64,000 nucleotides of DNA from Candidatus Wolframiiraptor sinensis (GTDB taxonomy: Archaea > Thermoproteota > Nitrososphaeria_A > Caldarchaeales > Wolframiiraptoraceae). Below the pieces are notes generated by a model, which was not told the origin of the DNA, ran no database searches, and was given only the letters and a program-made list of their open reading frames with translations. Position 1 is the stretch's first letter. Each line of letters begins with the position of its first letter. This document shows, one piece after another, positions 27,164 to 36,525 of the stretch. The DNA lies in NCBI GenBank assembly GCA_023268255.1, contig JALNJX010000005.1, positions 1 through 64,000 on the forward strand. Reading direction: 5' to 3'. Made by a program: the position numbers and the translations under genes.

Positions 27164-28621
27164 TCAGACTACCGGCATTATCTTCGGGGTCAGCGCGCTC
27201 TTCTCCGGGTCGGGCTGCACCGCATAAAGCGGCGTCTCGGGCTTCTTACCATATAACATAATGCAACCATGCTTCTTCGTGATCTTGAAGTGCATGTCAA
27301 CCATCGGAGATAACATCTTGATCAGGTGTGGATGAACTGGCTTCGCTATCAACATCGCCAGCCCGCCCGTCTCCTTGAAGCAGCTTGTCCATATCTCGAA
27401 GAACCTGAAGACTTCTTCTCCAAACATCGCTATCAGTGTATCCGCTCTAAGTAGGCGGGCTATATGGCGTCCCTTCTCCTCGGCTAGAAGGTGCACGATC
27501 TCTTTAAACTCCTTGAATGTCTCTTGGCAGCTCTGCCCACTCAGCAGTTTTACGTATGATGGCGGCTCGATCTCAATAGGCCCCATTACGAGTATTCTCA
27601 TAAGCTCGCCGAGCTTGCTCTCTGATATTCCATAGTACTTGACATAGAGATCTCGTATATTCCTCCACGTGATGCCTATTGATGGCAGGAGGACGTATGG
27701 CCTATTCTTCGCGAGAAATGATGCGAGCGCCGGCGCGAGTACGAGGGAATACTCATGGAAAGTTACGTTAAGGGCTAATCTCCCACAATATAATCGAGTC
27801 ATGCGGGTAGCCCCCGATCTCGTTATCCAGCTCGGCTATGCCCGTCGTGTATGCTCCAGGTGGGTCCTGAGGCGGCTCAAATCTCGGGCTTATGGGAGGC
27901 TTGGGCACTCTCTGACGCGGAAGCAGTTTAAAACCCTGATGAAGGGTTGCGCATACATTTGGAGACCTTATCTCAGAGCCCCTAGTCTTGACGAATGTAA
28001 CCTCTCTGAGAAGCTTGTCCTCGAATCTCGCGGTCTTCAAACATATCAGAGCATCAGCCACGTAGTCCTCGAAGCTGTATCCTCCCTCAGACTCCAGCTC
28101 CTCTTTGATGAGAATTGTGGTGCATCCGAGCCGGCTCACGATATTAGATATAAGAGAGTAATAAGAGAGGTAGAAATACTCTGGCCTCGGCTTCACTCTT
28201 GAACCCCTGGCTCAGCGCTGTGAAGGGGTCTATCACGAGCCTCCTAGCACTTATCGCGTCAACGGTCTCGAGAATCTCAGCGAATATACCGCCGATACCT
28301 GCTTCCAGCATGGTCGGTAGGGAGAGAAACCTGAATAAGCTCTTACCCTCAAGCTTCTCAAAATCCATCCCGAAGCCCTTCATAAATCCATAAAACTTCT
28401 CCTTATTCTCCCCGAATGACGCGTATACTCCCGGCTCACCGTATTTCACCACGCCTTCATGAAGGAATGTTGCCCCCGAACACTGTCTTCCCAGTCCCCG
28501 GAGTGCCCCTAACTACGATCAAACTGCCCCTCGGAAAACCTCGAAGCAAGCGCTCCGCGCCAGGAATACCGGTCTCCATGAACTCCAAGACCATTCTGAT
28601 CAAGCCCTCTAGCGCTGACAA
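27164..28621 (-). pseudogene. Two-domain KaiC/RadA-like ATPase, disrupted by frameshifts
   Basis: The start (TTG at 28621) gives METGIPGAERLLRGFPRGSL and a P-loop GTPGTGKTVFG. An extra G in the run at 28473-28477 shifts the frame. The next piece (GEPGVYASFGENKEKF ... ARRLVIDPFTAL) shifts again near 28150-28180. The third piece leads into the second domain (TTGIAELDNEIGGYPHDS), which shifts near 27775-27785 and continues to 27164. All pieces align in order to KaiC-family RecA ATPases. The second domain lacks a normal Walker A. At least three frameshifts make it a pseudogene unless the sequence is faulty. Confidence 0.8.
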
Positions 28622-28656
28622 TTTCTCACTTTAAGCGCAAAAGATAAGCGTTATGA

Positions 28657-28753
28657 TGCGGCCGCCGGGATTTGAACCCGGGACCGCCGGCGCTCTGCTA
28701 TCCTCATGGAGATACTGGCAGGCCGGCGTCCTACCAGACTAGACTACGGCCGC
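28657..28753 (-). tRNA. tRNA-Gly (GCC) with intron
   Basis: Acceptor GCGGCCG/CGGCCGC and T-arm are the same as in the other tRNA-Gly. The anticodon stem is CCGGC/GCCGG with anticodon GCC. About 23 extra nt (running from AGTATCTCC to GATAGCAG) lie after the anticodon, at the canonical 37/38 intron site, and can form the expected bulge-helix-bulge-like fold. Removing them gives a 74-nt tRNA. Confidence 0.92.
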
Positions 28754-28781
28754 CGGAATCTAATCTTCTCAAAGTGGTTAT

Positions 28782-29489
28782 TTATGGTTTCCTCTGGGTG
28801 CTCTGCTCTCCGATCCCCAGAGCATGCTCGATTATCGATATTGCTCTGGAGGTTATGATCCAGGCCTCCAGGGGCTCCGGCCATATGCTTATGATCTCGT
28901 CGGCCATCTGGTACACGGATTCGTGGAAGTCTCCGTGGGGGAATCCGCCGATCATTAGGAGGGGCTTTTTAGCGGAGACCACAAGCCTGCCGAGATCGCT
29001 CCAGCTCATGGACTCGCCCCTCTCGGATAAGAGGATCTTCAGATCGGGGTTTAGCTCATCTATGAGCTGGGCCAGCGTCTTCTTCTCCAGCTTCAGCAGG
29101 ATCTCGCCATCAACCTCAACGACGGGCTCCTGGTACAGCTTCTCTATCAAACCCTTGAATCGCTCATAGACCCTCGGCAGCCTGGTTCGCGGGTTCACCC
29201 AGATCGCGTGGCCGCTTCTGGTGTGGACATATACTTCTAGGAGGCCCAGCTTGTTTAGGGGCGAGCCGAGAGCCTCGAGGAGCATGAAGTGCGCGATGTC
29301 GGGCCTGCCCCGCTTCTCGGCCTCCGGGAGCCTCTTCATCGCCGAGTGATGATAGCTTCTGTCCAAGAGTATTTCCCAGGGCTTCTTGCCCCTTCTCGCG
29401 GCATAAGCCCTTATCGATGGGTGATCCTGAATGCTCTCCGGGACGAGCTCGATGGCCGCTTCCACGATCACCAAAATCAGCCTTTCCAA
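28782..29489 (-). CDS. nep1: rRNA small subunit pseudouridine N1-methyltransferase Nep1
   Basis: A SPOUT-class methyltransferase (Emg1/Nep1) that methylates a pseudouridine in helix 35 of 16S rRNA. Family motifs: LLDRSYHHSAMKRL, GRPDIAHFMLLEALGSPLNK, VYVHTRSG, and the SAM-knot region LLMIGGFPHGDF. Length 235 is normal. It sits just upstream of the intron-containing tRNA on the same strand and diverges from rnp4. Confidence 0.93.
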   Translation of the reverse strand: MERLILVIVEAAIELVPESIQDHPSIRAYAARRGKKPWEILLDRSYHHSAMKRLPEAEKRGRPDIAHFMLLEALGSPLNKLGLLEVYVHTRSGHAIWVNPRTRLPRVYERFKGLIEKLYQEPVVEVDGEILLKLEKKTLAQLIDELNPDLKILLSERGESMSWSDLGRLVVSAKKPLLMIGGFPHGDFHESVYQMADEIISIWPEPLEAWIITSRAISIIEHALGIGEQSTQRKP

Positions 29490-29562
29490 TCCCCCAGGCT
29501 TCCCCGAAGATCCCTAGGCTGAAGGCATGTTTAAGGATCGCCTAGTCGCTTAATGGGCTGAA

Positions 29563-29898
29563 TTGACACACTCCGGCGAGGTTAGGAGAATAGCTTATGA
29601 TAGGATCACGAGGCTCATGGAGTTCGCAAAAAGGCATGCTGCGGAAAGGCCGGAGCTGGCGAGGGAGGCCGGGAGGCTCATCTTGAGGATATGCAGGAAG
29701 GCGAGGATCAGGCTTCCAGCGGCTTATAAGCGTCTGATATGCAGGAAGTGCGGGATGCTATTTTATGTTCCCGGCTCTTTTAGGGTCAGGGTTAGGAGCA
29801 GGAGAAGCACGCACGTAGTCATCACATGCGCCGCGTGCGGCCACGTCAAGAGGATTCCCGCGATCAGGGAAAAGAGGGGAATCAGGGCTAAAGGCTAA
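29563..29898 (+). CDS. rnp4: RNase P protein component 4 (Rpp21/Rpr2)
   Basis: An archaeal RNase P subunit that helps mature tRNA 5' ends. The zinc site CRKC ... CAAC and the basic segment KARIRLPAAYKRLICRKCG are typical. The start is not an ATG; TTG at 29563 is used. It precedes the eS19 gene by 30 nt on the same strand. Confidence 0.88.
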   Translation: MTHSGEVRRIAYDRITRLMEFAKRHAAERPELAREAGRLILRICRKARIRLPAAYKRLICRKCGMLFYVPGSFRVRVRSRRSTHVVITCAACGHVKRIPAIREKRGIRAKG

Positions 29899-29928
29899 AA
29901 ATCAGCATGAGGTTTCAAGAAGCCGCGG

Positions 29929-30366
29929 ATGGTGTCGGCCGTGCAGCTCGTGGACGCGATGAAGCTCATCCAGAAAGTCGCGACGTACTTTAAGGAGAAT
30001 AAGGTTATCGAGCCTCCTCCATGGGCCATGTTCGTCAAGACAGGGGTGCATAAGGAGAGGCCACCCCAAGACCCGGACTGGTGGTATGTCCGGGCGGCCG
30101 CCGTGCTGAGGAAGCTGTATCTCAGGGGGCCTCTCGGCGTCTCAAAGCTCAGGAAGCTTTATGGCGGCAGGCATAGGAGGGGCCATAAGCCCCCGAAGTT
30201 CGCGAAGGGCAGCGGCGCGATAATAAGGAAGATTCTCCAGCAGCTGGAGGCCGCAGGCCTCGCCCAGAAATACAACAATAAGGGTAGGGTCGTGACCGAG
30301 AAGGGTAGGGAGCTCTTGGAGGAGGCGGCGAAAGCTGTTCTAAAGGCCGAGGCTCGAAAAGGCTAG
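29929..30366 (+). CDS. rps19e: Ribosomal protein eS19
   Basis: Small-subunit protein shared by archaea and eukaryotes. Typical blocks: PPWAMFVKTGVHKERPPQDP, WWYVRAAAVLRKLYLRGPLG, YGGRHRRGHKPPKFAKGSG and IRKILQQLEAAGLAQ. The ATG gives a complete protein of 145 residues. Its stop is 5 nt from the convergent ABC permease gene. Confidence 0.96.
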   Translation: MVSAVQLVDAMKLIQKVATYFKENKVIEPPPWAMFVKTGVHKERPPQDPDWWYVRAAAVLRKLYLRGPLGVSKLRKLYGGRHRRGHKPPKFAKGSGAIIRKILQQLEAAGLAQKYNNKGRVVTEKGRELLEEAAKAVLKAEARKG

Positions 30367-30370
30367 CAGG

Positions 30371-31324
30371 CTACTCCTCGCGGGAGTAGGGTATTCCCAG
30401 GGATGCTGGAACTCCTATCCTCTTCCTGACGCTCTCGATGGAAACTGCTATTAGAGCCGCGATCGCGATGAGATATGGGAGCATCGCTAGGAGATATGGG
30501 CTTAGGGCTCCGAGCCCGAAGAGCTGAAGCCTATACTGGATGACCTCGACTCCGCCGAATAGGTATGCGCCCAGGATGGCTTTCAGGGGATTCCAGGTCG
30601 AGAGGATCACGAGGGATAATGCTATGAAGCCCTTTCCGGCCGTTAATCCCTCCTGCCAGAACGGCTGGAATCCCAGGAAGAGGTATGCTCCGGCCAAGCC
30701 CGCAAAGCCGCCGCTTATCATCGTCGCAGCGCATCTCAGCTTGAAGACGTTTATGCCCATCGCGTCCGCTGCCGCCGGGTTCTCTCCCACGGACCTGAGG
30801 CTCAGGCCTGGCTTCGTCTTGAAGAGGATGAACCACATGAGGGGCGCGGCCATATAGGAGATGTAGACCAGCACATTCTGGCGGAAGAAGCATCCTATCA
30901 CCGGTATCTCGGATAGCCCCGGCACGGGTATCTCGGGTAGCTTCGGCGCCTCCTGGATCGCAAGGAGCCTCTCAGGGAGCGATGGGTTCAGGGCTAGGAG
31001 TATTATCCTCCTTATCTCGGGCGATGCTAGGAAGCCGCTGAGGCCGAGGCCGAACATCGTCAGAGCGAGCCCCGTGACCGTCTGGTTGAGCCTCATGTAG
31101 ATGGCCATGACTGCTAGTATCAGGCTCATCAGAATACCCACGATTATGGAGGCGAGTATCGCGGCGAGGTGGCCATAGGCTAGCGTGAAGATGAATGAGA
31201 TGGCGGCTCCCATGACCATTATGCCCTCGAGGCCGAGGTTCAGGATCCCGGAGCGCTCGGCGTAGATCTCGCCAAGCGATGCGAGGAGGTATACTGTTCC
31301 AACTTGGACTGTCAAGCTGAGCAC
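30371..31324 (-). CDS. Nucleoside/simple-sugar ABC permease, second subunit
   Basis: An inner-membrane permease of the NupQ/YufQ type. It begins with the family block GEIYAERSGILNLGLEGIMVMGA and has VGENPAAADAMGINVFK, the coupling-helix region that contacts the ATPase. About eight hydrophobic segments. It is the last gene of a four-gene operon (binding protein, ATPase, two permeases). Confidence 0.9.
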   Translation of the reverse strand: MLSLTVQVGTVYLLASLGEIYAERSGILNLGLEGIMVMGAAISFIFTLAYGHLAAILASIIVGILMSLILAVMAIYMRLNQTVTGLALTMFGLGLSGFLASPEIRRIILLALNPSLPERLLAIQEAPKLPEIPVPGLSEIPVIGCFFRQNVLVYISYMAAPLMWFILFKTKPGLSLRSVGENPAAADAMGINVFKLRCAATMISGGFAGLAGAYLFLGFQPFWQEGLTAGKGFIALSLVILSTWNPLKAILGAYLFGGVEVIQYRLQLFGLGALSPYLLAMLPYLIAIAALIAVSIESVRKRIGVPASLGIPYSREE

Positions 31325-31341
31325 GGACTCGATCCACTCGA

Positions 31342-32448
31342 TCAGCTCCCGCTCACCCCCGGCTTTTCGAGCACTATTTTATACCTCTTGATGAACTCGC
31401 CCACGAGTATCATGAGGAATATTATGGCCTGAATCATCTGCGCCGCGGCCCTCGGGATGCCCATGCTCATCTGAAGAGCGCCCCCAGCGGTCAATAAGCC
31501 GCCGAAAAAGATGCTCGCCACGATTACGACCCACGGGTTTAAGCCCGCCAGAGCCGCGACCATTATCGCCGTATACCCGTAGCCCGGCGATGCTCCCGGC
31601 CTCAGCCTCCCGATTATCCCGCTAACTATCGAGAGGCCGCCGATCCCGGCCAGCCCGCCGGAGAGGAATGAGCCCAATAATATCGTCCTCCGAACTCTTA
31701 TGCCAGCGTATCTTGCTACGGCCGGGCTCTGGCCGACCACCTTTATCTCGAAGCCGGGCTTCGTGTATTCGAGGAGAAGGAATACCGCGGCTGCTCCCAG
31801 CACGGAGAGTAGCAGGCCCGTGTAGGCGGGCTCTCCGAAAACGAAGTTGAGCTTGGCATAATCTGGGAATGGTATTGAGAGCGGGAACCCGTATCCCTTC
31901 GGATCCCTCCATGGCCCGTGAACCAAGAATTCCACCACCAGCATCGCGACGTAGTTGAGCATTAACGTCGGAAGTATCTCGTTGACTCCCAGCCTGGCCT
32001 TCAGGGCTCCGGCGATAAGGCACCATGCGCCGCCGAGCAGGAATGACGCCAGGAGCATAAGGGGCATAATGGCCCACTCGTTGAAGAGGCCATAGTAGCT
32101 GTGCAGTAGAACTATTCCCGTCGAGGCTATCATGCCCATGTAGAGCTGGCCCTCCGCCCCGATATTCCAGAAATTCATCTTGAATGCTATGCTGAGGCCC
32201 AGTGCCGCCAAGCATATCGGAATTGACTGCTTGATGCTCTCGAGGAGGAGGGATGGCTTCATGAAGACGCCGAAGATCACTTGGAACGCCGCAACAGGGT
32301 CTAGGCCCAGCGAGGCGAGTATTAGCCCGGCCACGAGTAGGGCGATGGCCAGCGAGAGAAGCGTCATCGAGATCGAGTAGAGCCTGCCGTATCCGACCCG
32401 CCGCTCGACTCTTATCCTACCGAGCCGCGTCTCGAGCGTGAAGGGCAC
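31342..32448 (-). CDS. Nucleoside/simple-sugar ABC permease, first subunit
   Basis: A permease of the NupP/YufP type with an extra N-terminal region. It contains FKMNFWNIGAEGQLYMGMIA, VNEILPTLMLNYVA and VVGQSPAVARYAGIRV. The start lies 8 nt after the ATPase stop, and the end is 17 nt before the second permease, so the subunits should be made in step. Confidence 0.9.
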   Translation of the reverse strand: MPFTLETRLGRIRVERRVGYGRLYSISMTLLSLAIALLVAGLILASLGLDPVAAFQVIFGVFMKPSLLLESIKQSIPICLAALGLSIAFKMNFWNIGAEGQLYMGMIASTGIVLLHSYYGLFNEWAIMPLMLLASFLLGGAWCLIAGALKARLGVNEILPTLMLNYVAMLVVEFLVHGPWRDPKGYGFPLSIPFPDYAKLNFVFGEPAYTGLLLSVLGAAAVFLLLEYTKPGFEIKVVGQSPAVARYAGIRVRRTILLGSFLSGGLAGIGGLSIVSGIIGRLRPGASPGYGYTAIMVAALAGLNPWVVIVASIFFGGLLTAGGALQMSMGIPRAAAQMIQAIIFLMILVGEFIKRYKIVLEKPGVSGS

Positions 32449-32455
32449 CGCGCGT

Positions 32456-33982
32456 TCACCCGGCCTGAATAGCTGCCTCGGACATTAGGAGACCTATTTT
32501 CTCGGCGTCCGCCTCCTCCCTCGCGAGCACACCCCTTATCCTTCCACCGGACATGACCGCTATCCTGTCCGAGAGTAGGAGAAGCTCCTCAAGATCTTCT
32601 GAGATGAAGATTATCCCGGATCCCATCTCCTTGTATCTCATGAGGAGGTCGTGGACGAACTCTGTTGCGCCGACGTCGAGCCCTTTGGTCGGGTATGCGG
32701 CGACTATGAGTCTTGGAGCCCCGCCGACGATTCCGGAGAGCTCCCTCGCGAGGATCAGCCTCTGGATGTTTCCGCCTGAGAGCGACTTGGCCTTAGAGAA
32801 CACGCTCGGCGTGACCACGCCGAATTCCTCGATGAGCTCCCTAGCCTTCCCGAGCATCCTCCTCCAGTTCAGGAGAATCTTATTCGAGTATGGCGGATAC
32901 CTGTAAGCCTTGAGAAAGAGGTTGTCCACTATCCTGAACTCCGGCACTATTCCCAGCTTATTTCCCTCGGGCGGGATGTATGCCACTCCAAGCTCTATCA
33001 TTTTTCCGGCATCCATCCCCGTGGCGTCAACGCCGTTCAGCAGGATTCTCCCGGCCATAGGCTTTCTCAGGCCCGCAATCGCTTCCGCGAGCTCGACCTG
33101 ACCATTCCCGCTCACCCCCGCTACCCCGAGTATCTCGCCGCTCCTAACCTCTAGGCTGACGCCGTTAACCGCCGGATAGCCCCTATCGCCCAAAACCTTC
33201 AAGTCCAGTATCTTGAGGACCACGGCGCCGGGCTTTGACGATGCTTCCCTTCGACCGAAGATTACCTGCCTCCCGATCATGTAGTTCGCGAGCTCCATCT
33301 TCGTGGTCTCCCGGGTATCCTTCGTGATGATGACCTTTCCTTTTCTCATCACGGTAACCCTATCGCTGACCTCCATCACCTCGTTGAGCTTATGCGTGAT
33401 GAATATGACGCCCTTGCCCTCAGCCGCCATCCTCCTCAAAGCCTCGAAAAGCCTCCGCGTCTCTTGGACCGTCAGAACGGATGTCGGCTCATCCAGTATC
33501 AAGATCTCGGCGCCCCGATACAGTATCTTGAGGAGTTCGACCTGCTGCTTCTCTCCGGCTGAGAGCTGCCAGATCCTCGCCATCGGATCTATCCTCCATC
33601 CATATCTCTCGGCGAGCTCGGTTATCCGCCTGCGATGGCTCTCGAAATCTATTCTCAGACCATTCTCCCTGAGCCCGAGGATGATGTTCTCGAGAACGGT
33701 GTGGCTCTCGACGAGTTTGAAGTTCTGATGAACCATCCCTATACCGAGGCTTATCGCATCCCTCGGAGACCTGAGCTCAACCCTTCTACCGCGTATGTAT
33801 ATCTCCCCCTCATCGGGCCTATAGAGGCCGTAGAGAATGTTCATGAGTGTTGTTTTCCCGGCTCCATTCTCGCCGAGGAGAGCATGAACCTCGCCGCGCC
33901 TAAGCTCAAAATCCACCCTATCATTGGCCAATACGCCGGGGAACTTCTTCACTATTCCCCGGAGCTCAACAAGCGTTTCCAA
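32456..33982 (-). CDS. ABC transporter ATPase with two nucleotide-binding domains
   Basis: A 508-residue NupO/YufO or RbsA-like ATPase. The first domain has Walker A GENGAGKTTL, signature LSAGEKQQVE and Walker B ILILDEPTS. The second has GVSGNGQVELAE at the Walker A position and LSGGNIQRLIL. The degenerate second Walker A is normal for this family. It powers the adjacent permeases. Confidence 0.93.
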   Translation of the reverse strand: METLVELRGIVKKFPGVLANDRVDFELRRGEVHALLGENGAGKTTLMNILYGLYRPDEGEIYIRGRRVELRSPRDAISLGIGMVHQNFKLVESHTVLENIILGLRENGLRIDFESHRRRITELAERYGWRIDPMARIWQLSAGEKQQVELLKILYRGAEILILDEPTSVLTVQETRRLFEALRRMAAEGKGVIFITHKLNEVMEVSDRVTVMRKGKVIITKDTRETTKMELANYMIGRQVIFGRREASSKPGAVVLKILDLKVLGDRGYPAVNGVSLEVRSGEILGVAGVSGNGQVELAEAIAGLRKPMAGRILLNGVDATGMDAGKMIELGVAYIPPEGNKLGIVPEFRIVDNLFLKAYRYPPYSNKILLNWRRMLGKARELIEEFGVVTPSVFSKAKSLSGGNIQRLILARELSGIVGGAPRLIVAAYPTKGLDVGATEFVHDLLMRYKEMGSGIIFISEDLEELLLLSDRIAVMSGGRIRGVLAREEADAEKIGLLMSEAAIQAG

Positions 33983-34071
33983 CCCGAATCACGCCCTCTC
34001 AATACGCTATGAGTGTTAAGCGCGAGACGAGGAAAAATGGGGGAGGGGGTTTAAGAGCATAACGCCTGCAG

Positions 34072-35412
34072 CTAGAGTTTCGGCAGGGGCTCCTCGATGT
34101 ACTCCACAAACCAGTCCATGCTCCATAGAGCGTCGTGATCCGCTCTTCCGCCGCTCCTGACCTCTCCGCTCGCCTTGCTGACGATTATCTTATCTCGATC
34201 TATCATGACCTCTCCATCTTGGTCTCTTATCGGCTCGCCGAGATTGCCCTCGACGCTGAACGGCTCGAATAGAAGCTCCTTCATCTCCTCATACCTCTGC
34301 TTTATCAGCAGCTGCCACTCGCTCGGAATCGCGGGATGTAGCGGAGCGAGGTACACTGTCCCCTCAGGCTGGCCGGCCGTGCTCTGCTCGACCGGCCTCC
34401 TCCACTTATATGGCGTGTAGTCGCCGATCCTCGTCCAGATGTCGACGGACCTCCAGCTATTTGTCGCGACCATCCTGTAGAAGTCGAGGTAGATCGGGCC
34501 CCAGTTCGCTATCTGGCCCGTGAGGTGGGCATTCGGCCCATACTCCCTCATGTCGCTATAGTGGCTGAAACTCCAAACCTTCCTACCCTTCTTCTGGTAT
34601 TCCTCTGCGACCTGCAGAACCGCTGGGGTGTCCTCAGTGAACGCGAGGACATCGCAGTTCTTCTCCTCGACTAAGGCGATTGCCGCTTTCCTAGCATCAT
34701 CGGGGCCAACCCATTTGAATATCCAGTTCACGTGAGCCTTGATGTTCTTTCCAGTCCTCTTCTTGTAAGCGTAGTTTGCTCCGAGGACGAAGGCGTTTAT
34801 GTGCCGGACGACCTCAGGTATCGGATACGCGCCAACATAGCCTATCACGCCGGTCTCGGTTACAGCGCCTGCCGCGAGACCATTCAGGTAATAGAGCTGA
34901 TAGAACTCCGCGAAGGCCGAGCTCATGTTCTCCGGAGCATTTCCAGCGGCTCCGCTCCTGTATCCACTTATGTGGACGAAGTAGCGGTCTGGATACTTCT
35001 CAGCATACTCGGCCGTCGCATCCATGTAGCCGAAGCTGGTGGTGAAGATTAGCTTCGCCCCCTCATCTATTAGGGTCTCTATCGCGCTGCCGACCTCGGC
35101 CTCTGGGACACTCTCCCTGTAGAAGCTCTTCACGGGCAAGCCGAAGTGCTCATCAGCCCATCGCCTACCCCTATCATGGCCATAGCTCCAGCCATAATCT
35201 CCTACAGGCCCGACATAGACGTAGCCGACCTTAAGCGGCTCAGCGACTCCAGGGACGGTCATCGTTGTCGTAACGGTCTTGGGAGGAGCGGCTGAGGAAC
35301 CTCCTAGATAGCCTGCTAAAGCTCCCACAGCGCCGGCTGCTACGACCCCCGCTATCGCCGCACTTCTCGCGACTCCGAGAAACGCCCTCCTAGAGATCTT
35401 CCCGGATCTCAT
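34072..35412 (-). CDS. BMP-family substrate-binding protein with Tat-type signal
   Basis: The extracellular receptor of the importer, related to BmpA/Med/PnrA nucleoside-binding proteins. The N-terminus has a twin-arginine motif (SRRAFLG, residues 7-13), a hydrophobic stretch to about 36, and a threonine-rich linker. The binding domain begins VGYVYVGPVGDYGWSYGHD, continues with LIFTTSFGYMD and IGYVGAYPIPEV. First gene of the operon. Ligand is probably a nucleoside, not proven. Confidence 0.88.
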   Translation of the reverse strand: MRSGKISRRAFLGVARSAAIAGVVAAGAVGALAGYLGGSSAAPPKTVTTTMTVPGVAEPLKVGYVYVGPVGDYGWSYGHDRGRRWADEHFGLPVKSFYRESVPEAEVGSAIETLIDEGAKLIFTTSFGYMDATAEYAEKYPDRYFVHISGYRSGAAGNAPENMSSAFAEFYQLYYLNGLAAGAVTETGVIGYVGAYPIPEVVRHINAFVLGANYAYKKRTGKNIKAHVNWIFKWVGPDDARKAAIALVEEKNCDVLAFTEDTPAVLQVAEEYQKKGRKVWSFSHYSDMREYGPNAHLTGQIANWGPIYLDFYRMVATNSWRSVDIWTRIGDYTPYKWRRPVEQSTAGQPEGTVYLAPLHPAIPSEWQLLIKQRYEEMKELLFEPFSVEGNLGEPIRDQDGEVMIDRDKIIVSKASGEVRSGGRADHDALWSMDWFVEYIEEPLPKL

Positions 35413-35438
35413 GACGTACTAGATCTTTTTTACAACCC

Positions 35439-35448
35439 TATTTAAAAT
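35439..35448 (-). promoter_or_regulatory. TATA box of the BMP importer operon
   Basis: The minus strand has TTTTAAATAG about 27-36 nt before the ATG of the binding-protein gene, implying an almost leaderless transcript. The palindrome at 35460-35488 lies about 11 nt further upstream. Confidence 0.6.
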
Positions 35449-35459
35449 ATTCTGAACCG

Positions 35460-35488
35460 ATACACGAATATTTTACATATTCGTGTAT
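35460..35488. promoter_or_regulatory. Perfect 11-bp palindrome, likely operator of the importer operon
   Basis: ATACACGAATA at 35460-35470 and its exact reverse complement TATTCGTGTAT at 35478-35488 are separated by 7 AT-rich bases. The site is directly upstream of the BRE/TATA region of the importer operon, the usual place for an activator in archaea or a repressor blocking TFB. The next gene on the other side starts 154 nt away. The regulator is not identified. Confidence 0.7.
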
Positions 35489-35641
35489 AGTCCAATTATT
35501 AGTCTCGAGAAGCTCGGCCATGGCGCGCGGATCAGGCTATCCTGCGCACGCTCGTGGCACCCGCTCGAGTGAGGATATTCTTTTGCGAGGAGAAGCTATT
35601 AAGGCAGCTCGCGCTGGAGATTTCTTGGAGGACTGCTGCTC

Positions 35642-35965
35642 ATGTCCGCGGATATGAGCGATGAGGAGCTCGAGAAGCTGAAGGCCGCGAGAATGGCCGA
35701 GCTCCAGAGGAAGATGGCTGAAGAGGAGAGGATCAGGAGGGAGGCGGAGAGACAGGCGGCCATGAGGGTGATCCTGACGTCGGAGGCGCGCCAGAGGCTG
35801 GCGAACCTGAGGCTCGTAAAGCCCGAGCTCGTCGCACAGCTCGAGGAGCAGCTAATTCAGCTCGCGAACTCCGGGAGAGTTCCTCTGCCCATCACGGATG
35901 AAGTGCTCAAGGAGATTTTAGCGAGAATCACGTCCAAGCGCGAGATAAGGATCAGGAGGCTCTAG
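35642..35965 (+). CDS. PDCD5/TFAR19-family DNA-binding protein
   Basis: A small helical protein conserved in archaea and eukaryotes. It starts with an acidic and charged helix (EEELKA-like), followed by ERQAAMRVILTSEARQRLAN, LVKPELVAQLEEQLIQLA and the terminal ITDEVLKEILARI. Its precise role in archaea is unknown. It precedes eL39 and eL31, a common archaeal order. Confidence 0.93.
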   Translation: MSADMSDEELEKLKAARMAELQRKMAEEERIRREAERQAAMRVILTSEARQRLANLRLVKPELVAQLEEQLIQLANSGRVPLPITDEVLKEILARITSKREIRIRRL

Positions 35966-36034
35966 CCCCCCGGAGATCGAGGATAATGTTTATGTGAAGC
36001 TCGGGGGAAGCCGTTATGCCCGGGAGGAAAGCCG

Positions 36035-36187
36035 ATGACTATCAGGACGCTCGTCTTGAAGAAGAAGCTGGCTAAAGCGATGAAGAGGGCTTGGCCTGTT
36101 CCCAGCTGGGTCATCATGAAGACTAAGGGAAGGGTCAGGTTCCACGTTAAGAGAAGGCATTGGAGAAGGAGTAAGATCAAGACCTAG
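36035..36187 (+). CDS. rpl39e: Ribosomal protein eL39
   Basis: A 50-residue, very basic protein lining the ribosomal exit tunnel. It begins MTIRTLVLKKKLAKAMKR and contains VPSWVIMKTKGRVRFH and RRHWRRSKIK, the family signature. The ATG at 36035 is the only suitable start. It lies between PDCD5 and eL31 (14 nt before the latter) on the same strand. Confidence 0.95.
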   Translation: MTIRTLVLKKKLAKAMKRAWPVPSWVIMKTKGRVRFHVKRRHWRRSKIKT

Positions 36188-36201
36188 GGGCGTGGAGTGA
36201 T

Positions 36202-36489
36202 ATGAGCGAGACCGTTGTGGAGAGGATCTATGTAATCCCCTTGAAAGATGCTTATGAGGCCTCTAGAACGAGGAGGGCTAAGAAGGCGATAAGCCTAATC
36301 AAAAAATTCGCTCAGAGGCACATGAAGGGCGAGGAGGTAAGAATATCCAACGGCGTCAATGAACTCGTCTGGAGTCGCGGCGCCGAGAAGCCCCCGAGAA
36401 GAATAAGAGTCCTGATCAGGAAGGACTCCAATGGGATCATCCACGTCATGCTTCCAGAGGAAGCCGAAGAGAAGAAGAAAACCGAGTAA
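36202..36489 (+). CDS. rpl31e: Ribosomal protein eL31
   Basis: Large-subunit protein shared with eukaryotes. VVERIYVIPLKDAYEASRT, RRAKKAISLIKKFAQRHMKG and NELVWSRGAEKPPRRIRV are typical. An acidic/lysine tail ends the protein. It follows eL39 closely. The downstream gene is convergent. Confidence 0.95.
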   Translation: MSETVVERIYVIPLKDAYEASRTRRAKKAISLIKKFAQRHMKGEEVRISNGVNELVWSRGAEKPPRRIRVLIRKDSNGIIHVMLPEEAEEKKKTE

Positions 36490-36525
36490 TCTCCACTGCA
36501 AATCTAACGCGCTGCCTGCTCCTGC

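Noticed and set aside
27925-27950. ACCCTGATGAAGGGT match resembling the CCCTGATGAG block
   Set aside because: It lies inside the KaiC-like frame, lacks all other blocks of the module and is explained as coding sequence.
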